Of a DNA stretch of 33,696 nucleotides, positions 7,317-16,226 are shown piece by piece. Position 1 is the stretch's first letter; every line of letters begins with the position of its first letter. The notes beneath the pieces are model-generated. The model saw nothing but the letters and a program-made list of their open reading frames with translations. It was not told the DNA's origin and did no database searches. The stretch comes from Bacteriovorax sp. GTDB taxonomy: Bacteria > Bdellovibrionota > Bacteriovoracia > Bacteriovoracales > Bacteriovoracaceae. The stretch spans positions 1-33,696 of the forward strand of contig JACMNL010000129.1 of assembly GCA_014378525.1 (NCBI GenBank), given 5' to 3'. Both the position numbers and the translations under genes were made by a program.

Positions 7317-9065
7317 ATGGCCAAGTACGATCTGGACACTATACGTCACTCAACTGCCCACTTAATGGCCCAAGCGGTGGCCCGTGTTTATAAAGGCCAC
7401 AACCCTCAATTCGGGATTGGACCTGTTATTGAAAACGGTTTTTATTACGACATCGATCTCGACGTCAAAATCGGCGACGAAGATTTAGAAAAAATCGAAA
7501 AGACCATGCATGAAATTATCGACGAGAAGCTGGCGATTACAAGACAGGTTATGTCTCGCGATGAATCTGTGGAGTTCTGGAAACAAAAAGACCAGCCATT
7601 AAAAGTGGAAGTGGTTTCTGACATCCCTGCTACTGAAGATATCTCTCTTTACACTCAAGGGGAATTTACTGATCTTTGCAGAGGACCTCACGTAGAAAAT
7701 ACCGGACACCTTCCAAAATTCTTTAAGCTTCTTCACACGACTGGTGCATATTGGAAGGGAGATTCAAACAATAAAATGCTTCAACGTATTTACGCTGTAA
7801 GCTTCACGACTAAAAAACAACTTGAAGACCATTTGATCTTTTTAGAAGAAGCCAAAAAACGCGACCACAGAAAAATCGGTAAAGAGATGGAGCTGTTTCA
7901 CTTTGAAACTGTTGCTCCTGCTTCTCCGTTTTTCATGCCGAAAGGAACAACTGTCTATAATGAACTTGTTCAGTTCATGAGACGCATTTACGTAAAGTAC
8001 GGGTATGATGAAGTTATCACTCCAATGCTTTTGGACTCTGAACTTTGGCATACATCAGGGCACTACGCTCACTACAAAGAAAATATGTATTTTTCTCAAG
8101 TTGATAAACGCGAATTCGCATTGAAGCCAATGAACTGCCCATGCCACATGTTAATGTTTAAGCATTACAAATACTCTTATAGAGATTTGCCAATGAGATA
8201 CGCCGATTTCGGCCGCCTTCACCGTTACGAAAGTGCGGGAGCTGTCGCGGGTCTGACTCGTGTAAGGTCTTTTTGTCAGGATGATGCTCACATTTTTATT
8301 TCTCTTGAAGGAATTCAGGAAGAAATTATCAAACTTATGGAAATGTTCTTTATTTGTTATGACCACTTCGGGTTCAAGCAAATTAAGATTGGTTTATCAA
8401 CTCGTCCTGAATCAAAAGCTGGTGACGATGCGACATGGGATGTGGCGGAAGCTGCTCTTAAAGGAGCTCTTGATAAAACAGGTCACGCTTATCATGTAAA
8501 CGTTGGTGATGGTGCTTTCTACGGGCCGAAAATTGATATTCAAATTGCGGACGCTATCGGCAGGTGGCATCAATTGGGAACGATTCAGCTGGATTTCCAG
8601 CTTCCTGATCGTTTCGACTTAAAATATACGAATGAAGAAGGTAAAGATGTCCGCCCGGTTGTCATCCACCGAGCACTTCTTGGATCTCTTGAGAGATTCA
8701 TCGGAGTTTACCTGGAGCATATCTTTGGGGTCTTTCCATTCTGGCTTTCTCCAGAGCAAGCAGTGATCGTTCCAGTTTCTACAGATAAACATTTAGCTTT
8801 CTGTAAGTCTCTGGCGCTTGATTTACGCGCCCTTGGGTACAGAATTAAAGTTGATGAGAGAAACGAAACAATGGGTTACAAAACCCGTCAGATTCAGCAG
8901 TCAAAAGTTCCATATATGCTGGTTATCGGTGATAAAGAAATGGAAAACCTGTCTGCTAGTATCCGCGGTTACGGTGACACTGCAGCAAGAGTTCTTTCAA
9001 TCGTGGAATTAAAAGAGCATTTTGCTAAGCTAAATTTGGATAGAGTTCCAGAAAAACTAAGATAG
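7317..9065 (+). CDS. thrS: Threonyl-tRNA synthetase lacking the N-terminal TGS domain
   Basis: ThrRS charges tRNA-Thr. The 582-residue protein starts directly at the N2 editing domain: TIRHSTAHLMAQAV carries the HxxxH metal/editing motif, and TDLCRGPHV follows. The class-II core has motif 1, motif 2 around RYADFGRLHRYE, the zinc ligand C274 in MNCPCH, motif 3 (HRALLGSLERFIG), and the C-terminal anticodon-binding domain ending near residue 575. E. coli ThrRS is 642 aa. The missing 60 or so residues are the TGS/N1 domain, and no upstream in-frame start exists that could restore it, since GGAG sits 6 nt before this ATG. The residue after Cys-Pro is Cys276 where E. coli ThrRS has Gly. Ddl follows after 48 nt without a terminator. 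Confidence 0.96.
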   Translation: MAKYDLDTIRHSTAHLMAQAVARVYKGHNPQFGIGPVIENGFYYDIDLDVKIGDEDLEKIEKTMHEIIDEKLAITRQVMSRDESVEFWKQKDQPLKVEVVSDIPATEDISLYTQGEFTDLCRGPHVENTGHLPKFFKLLHTTGAYWKGDSNNKMLQRIYAVSFTTKKQLEDHLIFLEEAKKRDHRKIGKEMELFHFETVAPASPFFMPKGTTVYNELVQFMRRIYVKYGYDEVITPMLLDSELWHTSGHYAHYKENMYFSQVDKREFALKPMNCPCHMLMFKHYKYSYRDLPMRYADFGRLHRYESAGAVAGLTRVRSFCQDDAHIFISLEGIQEEIIKLMEMFFICYDHFGFKQIKIGLSTRPESKAGDDATWDVAEAALKGALDKTGHAYHVNVGDGAFYGPKIDIQIADAIGRWHQLGTIQLDFQLPDRFDLKYTNEEGKDVRPVVIHRALLGSLERFIGVYLEHIFGVFPFWLSPEQAVIVPVSTDKHLAFCKSLALDLRALGYRIKVDERNETMGYKTRQIQQSKVPYMLVIGDKEMENLSASIRGYGDTAARVLSIVELKEHFAKLNLDRVPEKLR

Positions 9066-9113
9066 AATAATAAATAGCGATTGAGACATTAAAACCTAAG
9101 GATAGGGTGAAAA

Positions 9114-10127
9114 ATGAGCAAGAAAAACATACTTCTACTTTGCGGTGGAAGTGGAACAGAACATGAAGTTTCGTTGGTTTCAGCAAAGTTTGTTGAAAAA
9201 AATCTTAGAGAGATCGGTCTCTACAACGTCATTGTTGTCGAGATCGGTGCACCTAAAACAAATGATAAAACTTTTCGCATCTTAAACGCCGACGGATCTC
9301 ACGGCGAAACTGTAGAAATAAATTCTAAACGACAACTCATAGGTAAGGCAGTCATTGCTGATCTTAACTATGTTGTTCCCTGTATTCACGGGCCACCGGG
9401 AGAAACTGGAGAGATTCAAACTTATCTTGAACTCATTTCACTTCCCTATTTTGGCTGCGGCCCTGAAGCATCGTTAGTATGTTTTAATAAAGTAACATCG
9501 AAACTCTGGTTTAATGCGATTGATATTCCCAATACTCCTTTTGAATTTTTAACAAGTATTGAAGATGCTCCAAAAGCTCACAAACTTTTTGATGAACATG
9601 GAAAAGTTTTTGTTAAAGCTGCTTCTCAAGGATCAAGTGTCGGGTGTTATCCGATATCAAAAAAATCAGAACTGGATAATGCACTTAAAAATGCTTTTAC
9701 TTTTTCTGAATATGTTCTGGTTGAAAAGATGGTGACTGCCCGTGAGCTGGAAATTTCCACTTATGAGTTTGAAGGGAAAGTTCACGCAAGTGTTCCTGGT
9801 GAAATCAATTGCCCTTCTGCTTTTTATTCTTACGAAGAAAAATATAATCCAAACAGCAAGACTACAACTGAAATTGTAGCACCGGGGCTTTCAGCTGAAG
9901 TCGTATCAAACATGCGCGGATTTGCAATCAAAGCATTTAAAGCGCTGAAGCTTCGCCATCAATCACGCATAGATTTTTTCTACACTGATGACGGGAAAAT
10001 TTATCTCAACGAGATCAATACATTTCCCGGGGCAACACCAATATCGATGTTCCCGAAGATGATGGAAAATAACGGACACTCATATTTAAAATTTATTAGC
10101 GATATCATTGCAAAAGATATTCTTTAG
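9114..10127 (+). CDS. ddl: D-alanine--D-alanine ligase (ATP-grasp)
   Basis: Ddl joins two D-Ala for peptidoglycan synthesis. Family features in the 337 aa include the N-terminal GGSGTEHEVSL (H17-E18-S20), HGPPGETGEIQ (92-102), the ATP-grasp loop ASQGSSVG (170-177), and the metal/substrate end with D287 and LNEINTFPG (298-306). Mg ligands are D287, E300 and N302. The length is normal. It follows thrS after 48 nt and precedes the giant aminotransferase fusion by 11 nt, so it may be transcribed with the catabolic cassette. A different ligase activity in that pathway cannot be excluded, but the active-site motifs are those of standard Ddl. Confidence 0.9.
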   Translation: MSKKNILLLCGGSGTEHEVSLVSAKFVEKNLREIGLYNVIVVEIGAPKTNDKTFRILNADGSHGETVEINSKRQLIGKAVIADLNYVVPCIHGPPGETGEIQTYLELISLPYFGCGPEASLVCFNKVTSKLWFNAIDIPNTPFEFLTSIEDAPKAHKLFDEHGKVFVKAASQGSSVGCYPISKKSELDNALKNAFTFSEYVLVEKMVTARELEISTYEFEGKVHASVPGEINCPSAFYSYEEKYNPNSKTTTEIVAPGLSAEVVSNMRGFAIKAFKALKLRHQSRIDFFYTDDGKIYLNEINTFPGATPISMFPKMMENNGHSYLKFISDIIAKDIL

Positions 10128-10138
10128 TCGAGGCCTTT

Positions 10139-13100
10139 ATGAAATTACCCTTAATTAATAAAAATGATTCTGAATTCGGCCATGATATTTTAAAAAAATA
10201 CTACGCTGAAAATATGATTCCAGCAGAAAAGAAAACTTATCTGACTAAGCTTCGCCATTCAATCGGGCCATACATGGGGATTGAATCAAGTGACGGTTCA
10301 ACTCACTACATGCTGGATGCCGCTTCACAAATTGCAACTCTCGGTCACGGATTTAATCCGGCCGTATTTTTCGGGTCTGCAGAATTTCTTGAAAGCTGGA
10401 CGAACGATGCTACGACCAAAGAATTTAAAGACACGAAAACGGCCTATATAAATTTCTTCAATAGAAAACTGGGCTGGAAAAAAACTCATATGACGATCAC
10501 TCACTCGGGTGCTGAAGCCAATGAGACAGCACTAGGGTACTCTTACCTCTCTCGCGTAAATCCCGATGCTAACAAAGTGCTGGCCTTCGAAGGATCGTTT
10601 CATGGGCGTATGTTGGTGACGTTAGCTGCTACATGGAATAAAAGTAAACGTGAACCTTTTGAGTGGAAAAATTATCTCGCTGAGTATGTAAAATACCCCG
10701 AGCTTGAAGACAGCAAAATAAATGTCCGCTTTCCTGAATTATGGAGAGAGACATGGAATGAAGCTTCATTAATAAATTTCATGATCCCTTCGATCTGGAA
10801 TTCAGATCCGATGGTAAAAAAAGAAGTAGAAGTACTACAAAGTGTACGCGCTCAACTTTTATCAAAAAAGATTTTTGCAATTTTAGTCGAGCCTATGCAA
10901 TGTGAAGGTGGAGACTGTTATTCATCTGACAGATTTCATACTGCACTTTTACTTATGGCCAGAACTTTTAAAGTTCCAGTTATTCATGATGAAGTTCAAA
11001 CTGGATTTCACCTGGGACGTGAATTCTTCTGGCACCGTCAGTTGAATCTTAAGGGTGTTAACGGCGAGCAGATTAATCCAGACTACGTTGTCTGCGCAAA
11101 AAAAGCACAGGTTGGAATTGTATTATCTCACAAAGAAACTAAAAATATTTTTAAAGGTGAAGAGTTTTCTGTGGCCTCTACACTAAGAGGTTACGCTCAC
11201 GCCATCAGTCTTGATCAATGTCAGGCGCGCATCCTCGATATCGAGAAGCATATTGTCCCTAGAGCAAATGCTTTAATAAAAAAACACTCCCAACACATCA
11301 AACGCCTGCGCGCAAACGGATTAGCTTTTGCTTTTGACGTTGTCGATCCTGCGATGATGAATAAATTTGTCGATCTAAGATTCAAACACGGACTGCTTTA
11401 TTACCCTGCAGGAAGCCAGACATTAAGATTCAGACTTTCAACTGCATTTGGAACAAAAGACCTGGACTTTTTATTCGACAGACTCGATGCAATTTGCCGC
11501 GAACTATTTTTAAATGAACATAGTTCACTTCCTACTCATGTTGATACAGATGCTCATACTGCAGACGACAGCTATGAATGGCATCAATTATTGATTCAGA
11601 CAAAACTTTCACGAGCTCTGGGGCAGAAACTTGATATCAAGCATGTCTTCGATAAAGTGAATTCACTTTTAAGTAAAAGCGTTGAGGCCGCACAGGTAGA
11701 GCTGATGGAGATTAATGCTTCGAACTTTCTGACTTACCGTCAGGAAATCATCAATATGCAAAAAGCTGTATATGAACCTGCTCGCCAGACAGATATTGAA
11801 AAATTTGAGCACACAGTTCTGGATAAAAGTTCGTTATGTCTTGGTCTCTTAAATAAAAAGAAAAAATTAATGGGGCTGGCGTTTGCAGGTCCATTACATC
11901 TTTATCCGCTTGAGCGCGGCGTTCGTATGGACCCGCATTACAACGATAACGATACTCTTTACATGCTCGACGTAACAATAGATCCGACTCTGCGTCACTC
12001 TGGTCTTGGCAGGTCATTAAAATATGCACTTTCCGCGATGGCGATTGTAAAAGGAATCAAACGTATTCAGGGAAGAAATAGAGACCGTCTTGCAGGTGCT
12101 ATGCTCAACATCAACCTGTCACTGGGCTCTGTTGAACAAACTTATATTCGTGAAGACTATCCTGATTTTGAAGCACATAGAGATGTTTTTTATTACACAA
12201 CTAAAGTTGACTGGAAAAAACCAGCAGTTCATTTAAGTCGCGCTATCAATATTCCACTTTCTATCCAGAGTCTGGATAATACTTACATTCATTTCCAGCT
12301 TCCTTACCTGGTGAACAAAGTTTGTCTTTCTAACTTCGTGAGTGAACCATTTTTAAAAGGTATTAAGGACTTCTTGTCAGCATTGCCGGAAGATCTTCGT
12401 CATGGATATACCACTTCAGGGCAGTCTGAGTGTGTAGATAAAGTTGCAAAGGCCATTTGGGTAAAATCAGACCCGGCCACGAGAGAAAAAAACGTCAACA
12501 AAATGCTGACATTCAAAAATCATTATTTTGGTAACGGCTCGATGCTTGCGCGCTCTCTTAGTTACGAAAACGATCCGTACTTTAAAGTCACACGACTTCC
12601 GATGCCGGGTGAACTTGATTTCAGGGATGTGTTGAAGTCATGTGAAAAAGAATTCGCCACAGGTGAATACCTGGCAGTATGGGTAGAGCCTATGTTACAG
12701 AAAACGATGGAAAAAATGCCATACGAATTCCTGCGTGAACTTCGCGCTCTTGCAACTCAATATAAAGTCGCATTAATTTACAATGAAACGGCAGCTCAGA
12801 TGTACAGGTATTCAACGAAGCAATTTACCGCTTCATGCTTTCCTGAAATAGCACCTGATGCAGGAATGATTTATTTCTCAGGACAATCTGGTATCGCCTA
12901 TACGTCATCAAAATATTATTTTGAAACACCATTGATGATGATCAGTACCTGGGATGGGGATGAATTCCATTTCTTAAGCTACCACCATGCTTTTAAAAAT
13001 ATGATGGCCAATACAGACGAATACAGAGCTACAGCAAAAGCATTTCACGATAAACTGGTGGATAAACTTTCACATTATGAAATTGATGTCATTAAACTTG

Positions 13101-13225
13101 ATAATGGGTTTGGTTATTTCAAAGGCTCAATACCTGCTTCAATGAGTAAAATGTTTGTCCAGCATAATGGTATGTATCTGGTGTGCCCGAGTTTCGATGC
13201 CATGAAGGAGTATTTAGAGTCATGA
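10139..13225 (+). CDS. Three-part fusion: class-III aminotransferase, GNAT acetyltransferase, degenerate class-III aminotransferase
   Basis: This 1028-residue protein begins with a complete class-III PLP aminotransferase (1 to about 455): HSGAEANETALG, LVEPMQCEGGD, PLP-Asp D284 in VIHDEVQTG, and Schiff-base Lys K321 in VVCAKKAQVG. The EP.Q.EGGD / DEVQTG / KK.QV set resembles lysine-epsilon- and GABA-aminotransferases. Residues about 540-690 are a GNAT domain with the acetyl-CoA loop RHSGLGR (619-625). Residues about 700-1028 repeat the aminotransferase pattern (SGQSECVDKVA, WVEPMLQKTM). Here the PLP Asp is Asn882 (IYNETA) and the Lys position is Gly915/Gln916, so this copy should be inactive. 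The stop overlaps the next gene's ATG by ATGA. Likely role: acetylation plus transamination of a diamino or omega-amino acid (inference). Confidence 0.85.
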   Translation: MKLPLINKNDSEFGHDILKKYYAENMIPAEKKTYLTKLRHSIGPYMGIESSDGSTHYMLDAASQIATLGHGFNPAVFFGSAEFLESWTNDATTKEFKDTKTAYINFFNRKLGWKKTHMTITHSGAEANETALGYSYLSRVNPDANKVLAFEGSFHGRMLVTLAATWNKSKREPFEWKNYLAEYVKYPELEDSKINVRFPELWRETWNEASLINFMIPSIWNSDPMVKKEVEVLQSVRAQLLSKKIFAILVEPMQCEGGDCYSSDRFHTALLLMARTFKVPVIHDEVQTGFHLGREFFWHRQLNLKGVNGEQINPDYVVCAKKAQVGIVLSHKETKNIFKGEEFSVASTLRGYAHAISLDQCQARILDIEKHIVPRANALIKKHSQHIKRLRANGLAFAFDVVDPAMMNKFVDLRFKHGLLYYPAGSQTLRFRLSTAFGTKDLDFLFDRLDAICRELFLNEHSSLPTHVDTDAHTADDSYEWHQLLIQTKLSRALGQKLDIKHVFDKVNSLLSKSVEAAQVELMEINASNFLTYRQEIINMQKAVYEPARQTDIEKFEHTVLDKSSLCLGLLNKKKKLMGLAFAGPLHLYPLERGVRMDPHYNDNDTLYMLDVTIDPTLRHSGLGRSLKYALSAMAIVKGIKRIQGRNRDRLAGAMLNINLSLGSVEQTYIREDYPDFEAHRDVFYYTTKVDWKKPAVHLSRAINIPLSIQSLDNTYIHFQLPYLVNKVCLSNFVSEPFLKGIKDFLSALPEDLRHGYTTSGQSECVDKVAKAIWVKSDPATREKNVNKMLTFKNHYFGNGSMLARSLSYENDPYFKVTRLPMPGELDFRDVLKSCEKEFATGEYLAVWVEPMLQKTMEKMPYEFLRELRALATQYKVALIYNETAAQMYRYSTKQFTASCFPEIAPDAGMIYFSGQSGIAYTSSKYYFETPLMMISTWDGDEFHFLSYHHAFKNMMANTDEYRATAKAFHDKLVDKLSHYEIDVIKLDNGFGYFKGSIPASMSKMFVQHNGMYLVCPSFDAMKEYLES

Positions 13226-14319
13226 GTACAAATTGTAATTTTCCCTACATTCAATATCAGGCAGGAAAAACCAGCTACGACTGGGGACTTTATCACGGTG
13301 AAGAATTCAGAAGTGCTATTGGAGAGCTGACAGAAATCAGAAGAAACCTGATGCTGGCAAAAAATCCCAAACTCGCAAGTAAACTTGATGAGCTTGCAAT
13401 GGAGCAGTTTGAATTTTCCAGAAAATTTGCACCGAATCTTGCGAAAGAAATTGAAGGAATTGCCAAAGGTGCGGGCCTGTCTATTTCTGACCTGGTGGTT
13501 TTAAATAACTATACCGACTTTAGGGATATTATTCTTCCGGAAGAAGGATGTTCTACTGTTCACATCCAGACTCCTTCTGAAGTTCTGGCGGGACAAACAT
13601 GGGATATGCACAGGTCTGCAAAGAACTATATGTGTCTTATTCATGTACCAAAAACAAATGAGCATACAGCACAACTGGTTTTATCACTGGTTGGATGTGT
13701 CGGTCTTATGGGTGTGACAACTGATAATACTTTAATCGGCGTTAACAACATCAATACGACGAATGCAAAAACAGGACTAATTTGGCCGGTGCTTGTCCGT
13801 AAAACTCTTGAACAAAAAAGTTTAGGACTAATGAGATCTACGTTACTAAATGCTCCGGTGACTTCAGGGCATAATTATATTATTGCTTCGCCTGAAGGAG
13901 GAGAGCATTTAGAAATCACTCCAACGGTATCTGAAAAAGTTTCGGCACTTCAACAAGGACAGGTGGGAAGTATTTTTCATACGAATCACTGTGTAGGGTA
14001 TGAAGTTGAAAAACTGGAAGATAAAACTTCCATGAGCTCAACGACTTTTAACAGATGGAAGTTACTTTCAGATAAAACTTTTTTAGTTGGTGACCTTGAA
14101 GATTTTAAAAATCTTTTAACTGACCATGATGAATTTCCAAAATCTATATGCTCACACTTTGAAAACGGCGCTCAGGATCCTTCTTTTACATGTGGTGGCG
14201 GAGTCAGTGATTTAAAACGCGGACACCATATTTTCTGGCGCGGATGCCCTGCCCACGACAGTGATTATCGCGAATTTGAATTCTTTCTGGATGGATTAGA
14301 TTTTAAAAAGGTAAAATAG
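13222..14319 (+). CDS. C45-family autoproteolytic acyltransferase/amidohydrolase
   Basis: The protein (365 aa) resembles acyl-CoA:6-aminopenicillanate acyltransferase and related Ntn hydrolases. The expected self-cleavage point is Gly-Cys in PEEGCST, with Cys110 the new N-terminal nucleophile, matching Cys103 of the fungal enzyme in position. The segment AGQTWDMHRSAKNY just after it is the family's conserved QNWD/QTWD block, and GVNNINTT is the Asn-containing oxyanion region. ATG 13222 overlaps the upstream TGA and is preceded by AAGGAG. An open frame from 13183 lies inside the preceding gene and lacks support. No signal peptide, so it is cytosolic. In this cassette it would most simply remove or transfer the acyl group added by the GNAT domain (inference). 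Confidence 0.82.
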   Translation: MSTNCNFPYIQYQAGKTSYDWGLYHGEEFRSAIGELTEIRRNLMLAKNPKLASKLDELAMEQFEFSRKFAPNLAKEIEGIAKGAGLSISDLVVLNNYTDFRDIILPEEGCSTVHIQTPSEVLAGQTWDMHRSAKNYMCLIHVPKTNEHTAQLVLSLVGCVGLMGVTTDNTLIGVNNINTTNAKTGLIWPVLVRKTLEQKSLGLMRSTLLNAPVTSGHNYIIASPEGGEHLEITPTVSEKVSALQQGQVGSIFHTNHCVGYEVEKLEDKTSMSSTTFNRWKLLSDKTFLVGDLEDFKNLLTDHDEFPKSICSHFENGAQDPSFTCGGGVSDLKRGHHIFWRGCPAHDSDYREFEFFLDGLDFKKVK

Positions 14320-14320
14320 T

Positions 14321-15508
14321 ATGAGCACACTTCCCTATTATATTTCATGGGCAAAACAAAAAGGTGCAGACACTTTTAATATCAAATCTGTTGATGGAGT
14401 GAAAGTCATCACAGATGATGGTCTTGAACTTTTTGATATGACATCAATCAGCTATCAGGCCCATTTCGGACAAAATCATCCGACGATTATAAAACATATG
14501 AAGGCCCAGCTCGACTCGATTCCCATGAGTTCTCCAAAAGGAATTTATCCGGGAAAAAACGAAGCGACCTATGAACTTCTGCAATACATGGGAAAACTCG
14601 AAGGAAAAATCTTCTACACAACAGGTGGTGCTGAAACCGTTGAGAATGCCCTTAAAATCGCCCGCGATATAACGAAGAAGAAAGTCATCCTTGCCCGCAA
14701 AAATTCATATCACGGGGCCACACAAGGTGCTCTGGTTGCAACCGGTGACTGGAGACACGACTCTCATCAGCTTCCTGAAGACTGGGTCGTAAGAATTCCC
14801 GAGCCAAATGATCCGGATGCTTTGAAAAAAACAAGAGAGATCATCGAAAAAGTCGGTGGAAATAATATTGCGGCCATCATCATTGAAACAATCACCGGTG
14901 GTAACGGAGTTTATTACGGTGACCAGGCATGGTGGGACGGCCTCTCAGCTCTGTGCAAAGAATTTAAAATGCTTTTAATCATGGATGAAGTTGTCTGTGG
15001 TTTTGGCCGGACAGGGAAACCATTCGGTTATATGCACTACAATGTTCATCCGGATATTATCTGCCTTGCTAAAGGTATTACCGGCGGCATGGTTCCGTTT
15101 GGAGCTTTGTGGACAAGTGCTGCGATCGCTGAGCACTACGAAGAAAATATTCTTTCATGCGGACTTACTAATTATGCCCATCCATTGGGAATGGCCGCGA
15201 TGAAAGGTGTGCTGGAAATTGTTAAAGACCAGAAATTTCTGGAAAATCTGACTACCGTAGAAAAAGTATTTTTAGACGAACTGGAAAAAATAAAAACTCT
15301 TAAAAACGTAAAAGCTGTAAGGGTTAAAGGAATGCTGGCGGCCGTCGACCTGACGTCTTCCGTTGAAGGAAAAAAATTCTTCAAAAAAGGACTCTATCTG
15401 GTTTCTCAAACCAACAGGATTATTTTAGCTCCTCCATTAATTATTAATGCGAATGAATTAAAGACTGCTATGAAAGCCGTCTTTGAAGTTTTACAAGATG
15501 CTAATTAA
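14321..15508 (+). CDS. Class-III PLP-dependent aminotransferase
   Basis: This single-domain, 395-residue fold-type I aminotransferase has all class-III features: TGGAETVENALKIAR, the substrate/cofactor segment NSYHGATQGAL, PLP-Asp D222 in LIMDEVVCGFGRTG and Schiff-base K251 in CLAKGITGG. It starts 1 nt after the upstream stop and is followed by the CoA-transferase genes after 12 nt. It belongs to the broad omega-amino-acid transaminase group, as does YodT of the Bacillus kamA operon. Substrate candidates are 4-aminobutyrate or an acetylated beta-amino acid, and sequence alone does not decide. It is clearly distinct from the aminotransferase half of the upstream fusion, so the cassette holds two active copies and one dead one. 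Confidence 0.9.
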   Translation: MSTLPYYISWAKQKGADTFNIKSVDGVKVITDDGLELFDMTSISYQAHFGQNHPTIIKHMKAQLDSIPMSSPKGIYPGKNEATYELLQYMGKLEGKIFYTTGGAETVENALKIARDITKKKVILARKNSYHGATQGALVATGDWRHDSHQLPEDWVVRIPEPNDPDALKKTREIIEKVGGNNIAAIIIETITGGNGVYYGDQAWWDGLSALCKEFKMLLIMDEVVCGFGRTGKPFGYMHYNVHPDIICLAKGITGGMVPFGALWTSAAIAEHYEENILSCGLTNYAHPLGMAAMKGVLEIVKDQKFLENLTTVEKVFLDELEKIKTLKNVKAVRVKGMLAAVDLTSSVEGKKFFKKGLYLVSQTNRIILAPPLIINANELKTAMKAVFEVLQDAN

Positions 15509-15520
15509 GGAAATATTTCT

Positions 15521-16225
15521 ATGAAAAGTAACTCTCCTAAAGTTTTTAAAGACGCGGCCGCTGCACTTCACGACATTAAATCTGGAATGACTTTAATGAG
15601 CGGTGGATTCGGTCTGTGTGGTATCGCAGAAAACTGCATTGATGCCCTTACTTTAATCGATGTTAAAGACCTTACAGTCATTTCCAATAACATTGGAAAC
15701 TCAGGACGTGGTCTCGTTAAAATTCTTATTCAGGATAAAATTAAAAAAGCTTACTGTTCTTACGTCGGCGGAAATCCTGACCTCGAAAAAAGACTTCTAT
15801 CAAAAGAAATTGAAGTAGAACTGGTTCCTCAGGGCACTTTTTCAGAACGTATACGTGCTGCAGGAATGGGCGTCAGAGCTTTTTATACTCCGACAGGATA
15901 TGGAACTCTTATCGCTGAAGGAAAAGATGTAAAGATGTTCGACCGGCCTTGTATTTTAGAGACGGCCCTTCACGCTGACTTTGCTATTATTAAGGCACAA
16001 AAAGGCGATACATACGGAAACCTCTGGTTTAAAGAAACTGCGAGAAATTTTTCACCACTCATGGCCATGGCCGCAAAGATTACAATAGTGGAAGTGGAAG
16101 AGTTGGTTGAAGTTGGAGAAATTCCTGCTGAAGATATTCACCTGCCTGGACTTTTTGTTCAGAGAATTTTTCAGGGTAAAAATTATAAGAATGATATTGA
16201 ATTCTTGATAACGGAAGGTGTTTAA
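15521..16225 (+). CDS. scoA: 3-oxoacid CoA-transferase subunit A
   Basis: This is the alpha subunit of a family-I CoA-transferase (succinyl-CoA:3-oxoacid or acetate:acetoacetate type). The 234-residue sequence has the N-terminal GGFGLCGIAENCIDAL (GGFG..G), the YVGGNPDLEKR segment, GTFSERIRAAGMGVRAFYTPTG and FIKAQKGDTYGN-like region. Together with subunit B it moves CoA from succinyl-CoA or acetyl-CoA onto a 3-oxoacid, allowing thiolysis. It follows the aminotransferase by 12 nt and precedes subunit B by 1 nt, so equal synthesis by coupling is likely. YodR and YodS hold the same place in the Bacillus kamA operon. No thiolase is encoded in this window. Confidence 0.93.
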   Translation: MKSNSPKVFKDAAAALHDIKSGMTLMSGGFGLCGIAENCIDALTLIDVKDLTVISNNIGNSGRGLVKILIQDKIKKAYCSYVGGNPDLEKRLLSKEIEVELVPQGTFSERIRAAGMGVRAFYTPTGYGTLIAEGKDVKMFDRPCILETALHADFAIIKAQKGDTYGNLWFKETARNFSPLMAMAAKITIVEVEELVEVGEIPAEDIHLPGLFVQRIFQGKNYKNDIEFLITEGV

Positions 16226-16226
16226 A

